27,239 nucleotides of DNA from an uncultured Kiritimatiellota bacterium (GCA_934635225.1 CAKTYZ010000028.1:1-27239), one strand, 5' to 3'; counted from the stretch's first letter, positions 16,212 to 24,436 are shown. Program-made: numbers and translations. The notes: generated by a model not told the origin, from the letters alone.

Positions 16212-17390
16212 ATGGGCGACGCCAAGCGAAAGCCGTTCTCGATGGTGTTCACGAAGCGAGGCGTGACATGGCGCTTGGCGGCGTTGCTTCTGCTTGCGGC
16301 GGGATGCCGAACCATTGAGGAGCGTCTGGTTTTGGCCAAATCGCCGCAGAGCCTCGCACAGGCCGTGGCCGATTACTATGTGCAAGATGCGCAGGACGAG
16401 AGCTGTGCAGTTGCTCTCGTCCAGCCGAATGGTGTTGTTTTCGCGAATGCCGGTTCGGCGACGGAACACTCGCTCTTTCGCATCGCCTCTCTGTCGAAGT
16501 TTTTCTTTCATTTGGCTTTGCTGAAGCTACAGACGGAAGGCCGGCTGAATCTCGATCGCCCCGTCTCGTCCTGCTCGGAACTCGACCTTCCGCCTGAATA
16601 TGGCGGCATCACGTTGCGGGACTTGCTTTTGAATCGCAGCGGCTTGCCACGTGAGTTCATTGTCTGTTGGGAGCCGCTGGACATGCTGTCGGCCTTTGCG
16701 TGCGGATTTTTTGGCACGCACATTTACTCGCCCTTTGACACGCGGGAACGCTTTGCGCAGATGGCGTGGCGCCCTTGGTGGCGGCAGACCGTGCGGAATC
16801 GCCACGAGATCTATTCGAATGTCGGGTTCGGGCTTTTGGGCTCGGCGACGGAAGACGCGCTGGGGATGTCGTTGGAGGAGATTGTCCGGACGGAGGTCGT
16901 GGAGCCGTTGCAACTGTCCGATACGACCTACGAGCCGAGGGACGATGGGACGTGCCGTCTCACGCGGGCGTGTGCGGGGCATTTGCCATGGCTGACGCGG
17001 CGTGGGCAGGAGGTGCCCGACCATCGTCTGGGCAATGCGCTGCGGGCGACGGGCGGGCTCTTCTCGTCTACGGCCGACTGTGCGATTCTGTTTGCCGACT
17101 ACTGGTCGGTTGTCGATGAGCTGATGAAAGAGCGTACGGTCGATGCATTCGATGACGAAGCCGTCTTCGGGCTTTTGCGTGTGAAGGTCTTTCCATCCGG
17201 CAGACGCGGGCTTTATCGGTCTGGCATGATCTACGGCGGTTCGTCGTTCGTGGGGTTCGACTTGCAGGCGCGGACGATTACCATTATCTTGCGGAACGTG
17301 ACCAGCTGGCCCGACAAGTGCGGATTTGCCGTGATGGAGGCGTTGCGGGGCTTGCGAGGAACGACCGCGCTCTGTCAATCCAGCCGTTGA
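16212..17390 (+). CDS. Serine beta-lactamase-fold lipoprotein
   Basis: 392 residues. After a basic start, WRLAALLLLAAGC is a lipoprotein signal with a lipobox cysteine. The fold is that of class C beta-lactamases and related esterases/peptidases: Ser93-Leu-Ser-Lys96 (SxxK) in FRIASLSKFF, Tyr201-Ser-Asn203 (YxN) in YSNVGFGLLG, and the conserved GITLRDLLLNRSGLP and NALRATGGLFSSTADCA. The third motif, normally KTG or HxG, is not clear; YRSGMIYGGSSFVGF lies in its place. Activity on beta-lactams is therefore doubtful, and a peptidoglycan- or ester-cleaving role is as likely. It starts 4 nt after mutY. ATG 16212 was chosen; ATG 16242 would still leave a full signal peptide. Confidence 0.82.
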   Translation: MGDAKRKPFSMVFTKRGVTWRLAALLLLAAGCRTIEERLVLAKSPQSLAQAVADYYVQDAQDESCAVALVQPNGVVFANAGSATEHSLFRIASLSKFFFHLALLKLQTEGRLNLDRPVSSCSELDLPPEYGGITLRDLLLNRSGLPREFIVCWEPLDMLSAFACGFFGTHIYSPFDTRERFAQMAWRPWWRQTVRNRHEIYSNVGFGLLGSATEDALGMSLEEIVRTEVVEPLQLSDTTYEPRDDGTCRLTRACAGHLPWLTRRGQEVPDHRLGNALRATGGLFSSTADCAILFADYWSVVDELMKERTVDAFDDEAVFGLLRVKVFPSGRRGLYRSGMIYGGSSFVGFDLQARTITIILRNVTSWPDKCGFAVMEALRGLRGTTALCQSSR

Positions 17391-17413
17391 GAACCAACAT
17401 TAAGGCGGGGCGG

Positions 17414-17442
17414 TTGAAACGGTGCGGCATTTTCGGTATAAT
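17414..17442 (+). promoter_or_regulatory. Classical -35/-10 promoter of secG
   Basis: TTGAAA (17414-17419), a 17-bp spacer, and TATAAT (17437-17442). The secG ATG follows after 29 nt, leaving room for AAAGGAAAG (17459-17467) as a ribosome site. This leadered layout contrasts with the leaderless-type promoters elsewhere in the window. Confidence 0.78.
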
Positions 17443-17471
17443 ACGCATTCAAAATCAGAAAGGAAAGAAGA

Positions 17472-17852
17472 ATGTCCATTTTCATTGGTTGCCTTTATGT
17501 CGTTGAGGTTGTTGTCTGCCTGTTGCTGGCGCTTGTCGTCATGCTCCAGAAGCCGAAAGAAGGCGGCTTGGGCGGCGCAATCGGCGGCGGGATGCTGGAG
17601 GCTTCGCTTGGTGCGGATGCGGGCAATGTCCTCATCAAGACGACGGCGATTCTTGGCGCAGTCTTCCTTTTGAACACGCTTGTCTTGGCGCGTCTCACAT
17701 CGACGGTGCATTCGCGTTCGCTTATGGCTCGTGAGGCCGAACCTGTCGCTGAACAGGCGGCGCCGGCACTTCCGCAACTTCCGGCGGTCCCTGCTTCGGC
17801 AGCCCCGGCGGAAATGCCAGTTCCCGCTCCGGCTGCTCCCGAGACGAAGTGA
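17472..17852 (+). CDS. secG: Preprotein translocase subunit SecG
   Basis: 126 residues. A small membrane subunit of the SecYEG channel that aids SecA-driven export. The first membrane segment (about 2-23) is followed by the conserved cytoplasmic loop LQKPKEGGLGGAIGGG, a second membrane segment (about 55-75), and a Pro/Ala/Glu-rich tail (about 88-126). Such low-complexity tails are frequent in SecG and not conserved. The GGLGG loop and two-helix layout make the call firm despite the short length. Its stop overlaps two potential starts of the next gene, so secG and the epimerase gene are expressed together. Confidence 0.94.
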   Translation: MSIFIGCLYVVEVVVCLLLALVVMLQKPKEGGLGGAIGGGMLEASLGADAGNVLIKTTAILGAVFLLNTLVLARLTSTVHSRSLMAREAEPVAEQAAPALPQLPAVPASAAPAEMPVPAPAAPETK

Positions 17853-17863
17853 TGGAGGGTGCG

Positions 17864-18907
17864 ATGAAGGTCCTCGTCACGGGCGGCTCGGGCTTTCTCG
17901 GCATAAATCTTGTCCGTTTCCTCCGTGCGCAAGGCGTGGAGGAAATTCGTGTCCTTGACATTGCCGATTTCGACTATCCTGAAAAGAGCGAGCCATGGCT
18001 CAAGTTCACCTTGGGCGATGTGCGGGACGTCCCGACCGTCGAGAAAGTGACGGAAGGGTGCGATGTCGTCGTCCATTGTGCGGCGGCCCTGCCGCTTTAC
18101 AGTGAAGAGGACATTCGCACGACGGAGATTGACGGCTGTCGCAATGTCCTCGCGGCGGCTCGGAAGTTCAAACTTGATCGCATGATTCAGATTTCCTCGA
18201 CAGCGGTCTACGGCGTGCCGAAGAAGCATCCTATCGTCGAAACCGACCCGCTTGTCGGCGTGGGTCCGTATGGGCACGCGAAGATAGCGGCGGAGGATCT
18301 GTGCCGTGCGGCGATCAAGGAGGGTTTCTGCGTCGCGATCATCCGCCCAAAAAGTTTCATCGGACCTGAGAGGCTGGGTGTTTTCGCGCTGTTCTATGAT
18401 TGGGCCTATACGGGGCATGGCTTCCCGATGATCGGCTCGGGCGAGAACCGCTACCAGCTTATGGACGTGGATGACCTCAATCAGGCAATCTGGCACGCGA
18501 TGACTTATCCGAAGGAAGTCGTCGCGACCGCGTTCAACATCGGCGCGAAGGAGTTCACGACGATGAAAGAGGACTATCAAGCAGTCCTCGACCGTGCCGG
18601 GCATGGCAAGAGAATTCATGGTATGCCAGTCGCGCCGCTTGTCTTCATTCTGAGGATTCTTGAAAAATTGCACCTTTCTCCGCTTTATCCGTGGGTTTAC
18701 GAGACCGCCTCGACGGATTCGTTCGTGTCGATTGAGAAAGCTGAGCGGCTTCTCGACTACAGACCGCAGTATTCGAACAAGCAGGCACTTGTGAGAAACT
18801 ACGATTGGTATGTCGCGCATGTCTCTGAGTTTGCGGGCAAGTCGGGCGTCAGCCATCGTGTCCCGTGGAAACAAGGGCTTCTCGCCGTCGCCAAGTGGTT
18901 CTTCTGA
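17864..18907 (+). CDS. NAD-dependent epimerase/dehydratase (extended SDR)
   Basis: 347 residues. The N-terminal Rossmann motif VTGGSGFLG (around 5-13) binds NAD(P), and Tyr136-Gly-His-Ala-Lys140 is the catalytic YxxxK, with ISSTAVYG supplying the Ser/Thr. Family members act on nucleotide sugars or sterol-like substrates; RPKSFIGPERLGVF and QLMDVDDLNQAIWHA resemble the extended SDR group. The substrate is not identifiable. I chose ATG 17864 because GGAGGG (17854-17859) lies 4 nt upstream; GTG 17849 or ATG 17852, overlapping the secG stop, are alternatives. A hydrophobic stretch near 250-260 (PLVFILRILEKL) is unremarkable for the family. The C-terminus ends in GLLAVAKWFF, which could touch the membrane. 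Confidence 0.85.
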   Translation: MKVLVTGGSGFLGINLVRFLRAQGVEEIRVLDIADFDYPEKSEPWLKFTLGDVRDVPTVEKVTEGCDVVVHCAAALPLYSEEDIRTTEIDGCRNVLAAARKFKLDRMIQISSTAVYGVPKKHPIVETDPLVGVGPYGHAKIAAEDLCRAAIKEGFCVAIIRPKSFIGPERLGVFALFYDWAYTGHGFPMIGSGENRYQLMDVDDLNQAIWHAMTYPKEVVATAFNIGAKEFTTMKEDYQAVLDRAGHGKRIHGMPVAPLVFILRILEKLHLSPLYPWVYETASTDSFVSIEKAERLLDYRPQYSNKQALVRNYDWYVAHVSEFAGKSGVSHRVPWKQGLLAVAKWFF

Positions 18908-18979
18908 TCCGCAAGGACATACCCGCCCTGTCTCCATTCGCATTGAAGGGGTAGAAAACCATGAAACTTACAGGCCTCC

Positions 18980-19009
18980 TTGACATACCTACCTGAAAGT
19001 ATGTATAAT
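18980..19009 (+). promoter_or_regulatory. Consensus promoter of tetR, very short leader
   Basis: TTGACA (18980-18985), an 18-bp spacer, and TATAAT (19004-19009). The tetR ATG at 19021 follows after 11 nt, so the leader should be about 5 nt. It is the only near-consensus -35/-10 pair among the start-proximal boxes. No promoter was seen between tetR and the adaptor gene, so this one should drive the regulator, adaptor and pump together. Confidence 0.85.
18983..19004. promoter_or_regulatory. AcrR-like operator palindrome inside the tetR promoter
   Basis: ACATAC (18983-18988) and GTATGT (18999-19004) form perfect inverted half-sites in a 22-bp site that fills the spacer between -35 and -10. The half-sites, and TGAA near the centre, match the E. 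coli AcrR operator as I remember it. A bound TetR-family dimer would block RNA polymerase, so the operon should be self-repressed until a drug-like ligand binds. Inference, not tested. Confidence 0.7.
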
Positions 19010-19020
19010 ACGCGCCCGTT

Positions 19021-19638
19021 ATGCCAAGAAGGACAAAAGAGGATGCCCAGAAGACGCGCGAGAGGATTCTTTCGAGCGCATTGTCGCTCTTTTGCAAAAA
19101 GGGCTATGAACATACGACGTTCACAGACATTGCCGCTCGGTTGAAGCTGACGAAGGGAGCGGTCTATTGGCATTTCGATTCAAAAGAAAAGCTTTTGGTC
19201 GAACTTGTACGTCTGGCGCTGGAAAAGTTTCGCCGTCAGATTGAGGATCTGATGCCCGAAGGTGAGCTGACCTATCCGGCTGTGGCCGAAATGATGGTTC
19301 GCAATGCCGAACGGGTTGTCGCTGACCCGAGGGGCGCCGCGTTCTTTCGCCTGATGAAGTGCCAGATTCGTTGGGGTGACGATTCAATGGCCGCAGTGAG
19401 GCAGAATCTTTTGACGAACATCCAGTTTGGTCCGCGCGAAGCCTTCAAGAAGGCAATCTTGAATGATATTGCGGCGGAACGCGCCAGCGAGACGGTTAAC
19501 GCCGAAGAGATTGCAGTGGTCTCCATCGCTGTGTGGGATGGCCTTGTTCAGGCCCGTCTCGACCAGTTTCTTGCCTGCGACTTGACGGAGACGCTTCGTC
19601 ACGCGTTTGGCGCGATTTGGGAGAAAGTAAAGAAATAA
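19021..19638 (+). CDS. TetR/AcrR-family repressor of the efflux operon
   Basis: 205 residues. The N-terminal helix-turn-helix TFTDIAARLKLTKGAVYWHF (about 38-57) matches AcrR/TtgR-type regulators closely, including the recognition helix and the following SKEKLLVEL. The rest (about 65-205) is a helical ligand-binding and dimerisation domain, variable in this family. It is encoded upstream of the RND adaptor and pump in the same direction, with a 30-nt gap, whereas E. coli acrR is divergent from acrAB. Its own promoter contains a palindrome resembling an AcrR operator, supporting autorepression of the entire operon. The inducing compound cannot be predicted. Confidence 0.93.
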   Translation: MPRRTKEDAQKTRERILSSALSLFCKKGYEHTTFTDIAARLKLTKGAVYWHFDSKEKLLVELVRLALEKFRRQIEDLMPEGELTYPAVAEMMVRNAERVVADPRGAAFFRLMKCQIRWGDDSMAAVRQNLLTNIQFGPREAFKKAILNDIAAERASETVNAEEIAVVSIAVWDGLVQARLDQFLACDLTETLRHAFGAIWEKVKK

Positions 19639-19668
19639 TACTTAGAACAATAGCAAGGAAAACTACAA

Positions 19669-20886
19669 ATGAGCGAAGACAAATCGAAGATTGGCAGTGC
19701 AATTGCGGCACTTGTGTTGGCAGCTGTCTGTGCGGCTGGCGGCTGGGTCGGCTGTGGCATCTATGCGGACGCGGCGGCGAAGAAGTCTGCAGCGGCGAAT
19801 GCGGTGCGGATGGCGGCGATGCGCGGGCAGGCGCAGACCGTGGCTATTGAGGAGGTGAAGGAGAAGCCTTACAATCTTCCTGAACGGTATGTTGCCCACG
19901 CCGAGGCGGTGGCCGAAGTCGATTTGCTGCCACAAGTTGACGGTTATATCAAGGAGATCAAGTTCAAGGAAGGCGATGTCGTCCGCGAAGGTCAGCTCCT
20001 GTATGTGATGGACGACGAGAAGTACGAGGCCGTCGTCGGTCAGGCGAAGGCCGATTTGAACGCGGCGGAGGCTGAAGCCCGTCGGGCGCGCCGCTATTAT
20101 GAGCGTATGGAGAAAGCCGACGAGCGCGGCATCACCCAGTTGGAGCGCGACAATGCTGAGGCGGCGGCGGAAAAGGCCGATGCCGCCGTCCTGCAGGCAA
20201 AGGCGAATCTGGTCGTTGCCGAATATAATTGCAAGAAAGCGCGCATCTACGCGCCGATTTCAGGACAGATCGGAAAGACGTCGGTCCATGTTGGCGATTA
20301 TGTCGCGCCGTCGAAAGGTGCGCTTGCTCACATTGTTCAGATTGACCCGATTCGCGTCAGTTTCCCGATGACGGACCGCGGCTACCTCGCGTGGCGCAAG
20401 GCGTTCAAGGGCGAAAAGCAGGGTGAGAACCGTTTGCGCGTCATTCTCCCCGATGGAACCGAGTATGCGCAGGAGGGCACATGGGACTTCGATGACAACG
20501 AGATGTCGAAGACGACGGCCTCGATCATCCTGCGGCTTCGCTTTGCGAATCCTGACCGGTTGCTCGTCCCCGGCACGTACTTGACGCTTCTCGCGGACCT
20601 CAAGAATCCGCCGACTTATCCGACTGTTCCGCAGACGGCGATCTTCGACCTCCCTGGCGGAAATCTCGGCGTCTATGTCCTCAAAGAAGGCGACATCGTC
20701 GAGGCCGTGCCGGTTGAGACGCGTCCGATGCATGAAGGTTTTGTGCCCGTCGTCAAGGGGCTTAAGGTCGGCGAGAAGGTCGTTGTCTCCGGCACGCGCA
20801 AGCTCAAGAATGGCATGAAGGTGGCCTTTGTCGAGGCGACGCCGAATGAGGAGAACACCCCCGGCTGGAAGGGAAAGGAACTGTGA
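19669..20886 (+). CDS. RND efflux periplasmic adaptor (AcrA/MexA type)
   Basis: 405 residues. A hydrophobic N-terminal segment (about 8-33) anchors or exports the protein; a WVGC sequence there is a poor lipobox. Then come the barrel-sandwich half motif VDLLPQVDGYIKEIKFKEGDVVREGQLLYVMDD (read in two parts), a coiled-coil hairpin of about 95-185 rich in Ala/Glu, the second lipoyl half APISGQIGKTSVHVGDYV, and a beta-barrel plus membrane-proximal domain ending in VVSGTRKLKNGMKV. The adaptor bridges the inner-membrane pump and outer-membrane factor. AAGGAAAA about 8 nt before the ATG is the likely ribosome site. The pump gene follows after 54 nt. Confidence 0.93.
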   Translation: MSEDKSKIGSAIAALVLAAVCAAGGWVGCGIYADAAAKKSAAANAVRMAAMRGQAQTVAIEEVKEKPYNLPERYVAHAEAVAEVDLLPQVDGYIKEIKFKEGDVVREGQLLYVMDDEKYEAVVGQAKADLNAAEAEARRARRYYERMEKADERGITQLERDNAEAAAEKADAAVLQAKANLVVAEYNCKKARIYAPISGQIGKTSVHVGDYVAPSKGALAHIVQIDPIRVSFPMTDRGYLAWRKAFKGEKQGENRLRVILPDGTEYAQEGTWDFDDNEMSKTTASIILRLRFANPDRLLVPGTYLTLLADLKNPPTYPTVPQTAIFDLPGGNLGVYVLKEGDIVEAVPVETRPMHEGFVPVVKGLKVGEKVVVSGTRKLKNGMKVAFVEATPNEENTPGWKGKEL

Positions 20887-20940
20887 GAACGCGTCGAATT
20901 GTCGAACAGTTGAATGTCTGAATGCTGAAGGTTGCAATCT

Positions 20941-23900
20941 ATGAAACTTGGAATCAGAGCGAGCATTGACCAGATCAAGACGTTTTCGCGCGTCTTTGTC
21001 GAACGTCCGCGTTTCGCAATGGTCATTGCCCTCGTGTTGACAATGGCTGGCGTGATGTCGATTTGGAAGCTCCCCGTCTCGCAGTATCCGCAGTTGACCC
21101 CGCCGGCGATTTCCGTCACCTACACCTATCCGGGCGCGAACGCCCGAGAGGTGCTGAATACGATCGCGACGCCGTTGGAGGACGAGATCAACGGCGTGGA
21201 TGACATGATCTACATGTCCTCGGACTCGACGGACGACGGACAGTATCAGCTGAATGTCTCCTTTGAGGTCGAATCCGACCGTGACATGGATCTTGTGAAG
21301 GTTCAGAACCGCATGTCTCAGGCCGAGGCGAAGCTGCCGACGGAAGCTCGTCAGCTCGGCGGACGTGTGCGTGCGCAGTCAACGGACTTTCTCGGCTTCT
21401 TCACCCTCCGTTCGCCGAAGGGCACGCTGTCGCGCCTTGAAATTTCGGACTACGCCTATGCGAACATCCAGCCGGTTTTGTTGCGTGTCGCGGGTGTCGG
21501 TGAAGCGACGATTTACGGGCCGAAGCTTTCGATGCGCATTTGGCTTGATCCGCAGCGTCTCGCCGCGCAAGGCATGAATTCCGAGGAGGTCATTGCCGCC
21601 GTTTCGCAACAGAACGTTCAGGCGGCTCTCGGCACAGTCGGCGCGTCTCCGACGTACGAACATGGTGCCTACACCTATACGCTTGTCTCGAAAGGCCGCC
21701 TCATGACGCCCTCCGAGTTCGACGAGATCGTCGTTCGCCGTGACGCAAACGGTGGCATCGTCAAGCTCAAGGATGTCGCGCGTACGGAGATCGGTGAGCA
21801 GAACTATATGTTCGCCGGTCTTTTTAATGGCGAGAACTCCATCTCCATTGGCCTTAACCAAAAGCCGGGCGCGAACGCAATCGCGACGATGAACGAGGTT
21901 ATGGCGGCGTTCAGGAACTTGGAGAAGGACTTTCCGGATGACCTTGAATGGCTCGTGCCCTATGACGCGACGGACTATGTGCGTCGCACGATTAAGGAAA
22001 TCGTCGAGACGCTCGTCATTACGTTCCTGCTCGTTGTCTTCGTCTGCTATCTCTTCTTGCAGGACTGGCGCGCGACGCTGATCCCATGTCTGACGATTCC
22101 CGTTTCGCTCTGCTCGACCTTCATCTTCATGGCGGTCATGGGCTATTCGATTAACACGCTGACCTTGTTTGGTCTTGTCTTGGCGATTGGCGTCGTCGTC
22201 GATGATTGCATTGTCGTCGTCGAACGTGTCCAGTTCCTCATCGAGACGCGAGGTCTCAATTGCAAGGAGGCGACGATTCAGGCGATGAAAGACGTCACTT
22301 CGGCTGTCATTGCGACGACGCTCGTCCTTCTCGGCATCTTCGTGCCGATTGGCTTCATGAGCGGCATTACGGGACGCATCTACCAGCAGTTCTCGATTAC
22401 ACTCTCGGCGGCGGTCTGCTTCTCGACCGTGTGTGCGCTCACGCTTGCGCCAGCCCTCACGTCGCTTCTCCTGCGTGAGGCACGTCCGTTCCGGCATGGA
22501 CCGTTCGCGTGGTTCAACTGGGCACTTGAGCGGTTCAAGGGCTTCTTCGTTCGTTGCGCGAAGTGGCTCGCGAGTCGTATCTTCCTCGCGCTTATGCTGC
22601 TAGTCCTGACGATTCTCCTGACGGTGAACGCTTTTATGGCGACGCAGACGTCGTTCATTCCGGACGAGGACCAGCGCGTCATCTTCGCCTCGCTTGAGCT
22701 TCCCGAGGGCTCGACGCGTCAGCGCTCCACGGATGTCGCCGACCGCGCGACGAAACTCTTGCGCGAGCAGGTCCCCGAAGTGACGAGCATCCTTACGATT
22801 ACGGGAATCTCGATGATCGGCGGTCGCGGCGAGAACATGATCATGATGATCATCGACCTCAAGTCGTGGGAAGAGCGCACGCGTCCCGACCAACAGGTCT
22901 CAGCGCTGCTCGCCAAGGTCCAGGCCGTCCTCTCGCAGATTCCGGAACCGGCCGTCAAGTGCTTCGTGCCGCCGGCCATTCCGGGGCTTGGCTCGAACTC
23001 GGGCATCGACCTTCGCCTTCAGTCGAAGGGCGACACGGACGCGATGCGTCTGAATTCCGTCACAAAGGATGTCTTGGCTCGCCTGAACCAGTTGCCGGGC
23101 GTGATGGTCGCGTTCACGGGTTACACCGCCGACACGCCGCACCTTCGCTTCCATCTCGACCGCGACAAGGCCGAGATGTACGATGTGCCAGTTGCGACGG
23201 TCTACACGACGCTCCAAAACTATCTTGGCTCGCGCTATGTGAACGATGTCAACCTTGGCACGCAGGTGAACCGCGTGACGGTCCAGTCCGATTGGTCGGG
23301 ACGCGCGACGCCCGAATCCGTCGCGCGGCTCTTCGTCCGTTCCGACGCGGGCGCGATGGTGCCCATGGGTTCGCTCGGCACGATCACGCGCGAGCTTGGC
23401 CCGCGCACGGTCTCGCGTTACAACATGTTCCTTTCGTCCGCAATCACGGTGATGCCGAAGCCCGGCGTGGCCTCGGGCGAGGTGATGAATCAGATCAAGG
23501 ACCTGCTGAAGGGCATCCTGCCGGAAGATTACGGTTATGAGTGGTCGGGCATCACCTTCCAGGAAGAGCGCAACTCGGGGTCGGCCGCGCCGCTTCTCGC
23601 GCTTGCGATTCTCTTTGGCTATCTGTTCCTCGTCGCGCAATATGAGAGTTGGACGATCCCTCTGCCGGTGATGCTGTCCATCTTCGTCGCGGTCTTTGGA
23701 GCTCTGGTGGGCCTCAAGTGGTGGGGCATCTTCGCGTCGGGCCAGCCGTATGCGCTCTCCATCTACGCGCAGCTTGGGCTCGTCCTGCTCATCGGCCTCG
23801 CGTCGAAGAATGCGATTCTGATCGTCGAGTTCGCGAAGGATAAACATGAGATTGAGGGCGAGTCGATTGTCGATGCCGCCGGCATGGCGGCGGGTGAGCG

Positions 23901-24171
23901 GTTGCGTGCGCTTCTCATGACGGCCTTGACGACTCTGCTCGGCACGTTGCCGATGATGGTCGCGACGGGTGCGGGCGCGGTAAGCCGCAACCACCTTGGC
24001 ACGACGGAGTTTTGGGGCATGCTCTTTTCGGTGGCGTTCGGCATCTTGCTGGTGCCGGGACTTTACGCGCTCTTCCAGACGTGGCGTGAGAACGTGAAGC
24101 GGTTCTTTGCCTACGTCGGTGCAAAGGCCGTGCGCAAGCGCGAGCTGAAGGAGATGAAAGTTGTATCATGA
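20941..24171 (+). CDS. RND multidrug efflux pump, HAE1/AcrB type
   Basis: 1076 residues, full length for a hydrophobe/amphiphile RND pump. The N-terminal helix RPRFAMVIALVLTMAGVMSI is followed by LPVSQYPQLTPPAISVTYTY, the classic family start. Proton-relay residues are intact: Asp421 and Asp422 in IGVVVDDCIVVVER (AcrB Asp407/408) and Lys956 in GLASKNAILIVEFAKD (AcrB Lys940). Two large periplasmic loops and twelve membrane segments are expected. It exports drugs, bile salts or similar compounds using proton flux. ATG 20941 is chosen, with GAAGG about 8 nt upstream; TTG 20932 is an in-frame alternative. It begins 54 nt after the adaptor stop. Its N-terminus is slightly longer than AcrB. Confidence 0.96.
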   Translation: MKLGIRASIDQIKTFSRVFVERPRFAMVIALVLTMAGVMSIWKLPVSQYPQLTPPAISVTYTYPGANAREVLNTIATPLEDEINGVDDMIYMSSDSTDDGQYQLNVSFEVESDRDMDLVKVQNRMSQAEAKLPTEARQLGGRVRAQSTDFLGFFTLRSPKGTLSRLEISDYAYANIQPVLLRVAGVGEATIYGPKLSMRIWLDPQRLAAQGMNSEEVIAAVSQQNVQAALGTVGASPTYEHGAYTYTLVSKGRLMTPSEFDEIVVRRDANGGIVKLKDVARTEIGEQNYMFAGLFNGENSISIGLNQKPGANAIATMNEVMAAFRNLEKDFPDDLEWLVPYDATDYVRRTIKEIVETLVITFLLVVFVCYLFLQDWRATLIPCLTIPVSLCSTFIFMAVMGYSINTLTLFGLVLAIGVVVDDCIVVVERVQFLIETRGLNCKEATIQAMKDVTSAVIATTLVLLGIFVPIGFMSGITGRIYQQFSITLSAAVCFSTVCALTLAPALTSLLLREARPFRHGPFAWFNWALERFKGFFVRCAKWLASRIFLALMLLVLTILLTVNAFMATQTSFIPDEDQRVIFASLELPEGSTRQRSTDVADRATKLLREQVPEVTSILTITGISMIGGRGENMIMMIIDLKSWEERTRPDQQVSALLAKVQAVLSQIPEPAVKCFVPPAIPGLGSNSGIDLRLQSKGDTDAMRLNSVTKDVLARLNQLPGVMVAFTGYTADTPHLRFHLDRDKAEMYDVPVATVYTTLQNYLGSRYVNDVNLGTQVNRVTVQSDWSGRATPESVARLFVRSDAGAMVPMGSLGTITRELGPRTVSRYNMFLSSAITVMPKPGVASGEVMNQIKDLLKGILPEDYGYEWSGITFQEERNSGSAAPLLALAILFGYLFLVAQYESWTIPLPVMLSIFVAVFGALVGLKWWGIFASGQPYALSIYAQLGLVLLIGLASKNAILIVEFAKDKHEIEGESIVDAAGMAAGERLRALLMTALTTLLGTLPMMVATGAGAVSRNHLGTTEFWGMLFSVAFGILLVPGLYALFQTWRENVKRFFAYVGAKAVRKRELKEMKVVS

Positions 24172-24293
24172 ATCAGGTTGTTGTCGTGCCGATCAGCGAA
24201 TTGTTTTCTCAGTATGGGCGGCGGCTCTCCCCTCCGTTTCCCGTGCGGAAAAGGCCAACGCCTTCTTCATCCACGGCGCGAATGCAAATTTAG
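24168..24293 (+). CDS. Small open frame overlapping the pump stop (doubtful)
   Basis: ATGA at 24168 overlaps the pump stop, and the frame runs 41 codons (MNQVVVVPISELFSQYGRRL and on). The start is hydrophobic and protein-like, the end is Arg/Pro/Ser-rich and not. A second frame over the same DNA reads KANAFFIHGANANLEEEASH before its stop, which also looks like a protein end. The stretch may be a decayed gene or chance. No function proposed. Confidence 0.15.
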   Translation: MNQVVVVPISELFSQYGRRLSPPFPVRKRPTPSSSTARMQI

Positions 24294-24309
24294 AAGAAGA
24301 AGCGTCGCA

Positions 24310-24339
24310 TTGACTTCGGTCGGGGAGTTTTGCTAACAT
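24310..24339 (+). promoter_or_regulatory. Probable promoter of the outer-membrane factor gene
   Basis: TTGACT (24310-24315), an 18-bp spacer and TAACAT (24334-24339) preceded by TG one base before, in an AT-rich gap of about 235 nt. It would give the factor its own, leadered transcript independent of the repressor. The remaining gap shows no certain gene. Confidence 0.5.
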
Positions 24340-24436
24340 TAAAATCATTTTCATTTCAAACAATTAGAACAAGTAAACCATCTCAAGGCGATTTCAAGAT
24401 CTCGAAATGACAACAAAGCAGAAAGAAAAGTTCAAC

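Noticed and set aside
15113..16339. Minus-strand open frame of 408 codons opposite mutY
   Set aside because: Arg-rich, no motifs; mutY has all catalytic and iron-sulfur residues on the + strand.
17495..18943. Minus-strand open frame of 482 codons opposite secG and the epimerase gene
   Set aside because: No recognisable family; it is the shadow of two clear genes.
18908..18979. A second operator half-site (ACATAC near 18919) upstream of tetR
   Set aside because: No matching inverted half-site at a suitable distance was found.
20224..20229. TATAAT inside the adaptor gene
   Set aside because: It encodes Tyr-Asn in the middle of the coiled-coil region and has no start codon at the 8-11 nt distance; considered chance. 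A further TATAAT at 26322-26327 inside the antitoxin is treated the same way.
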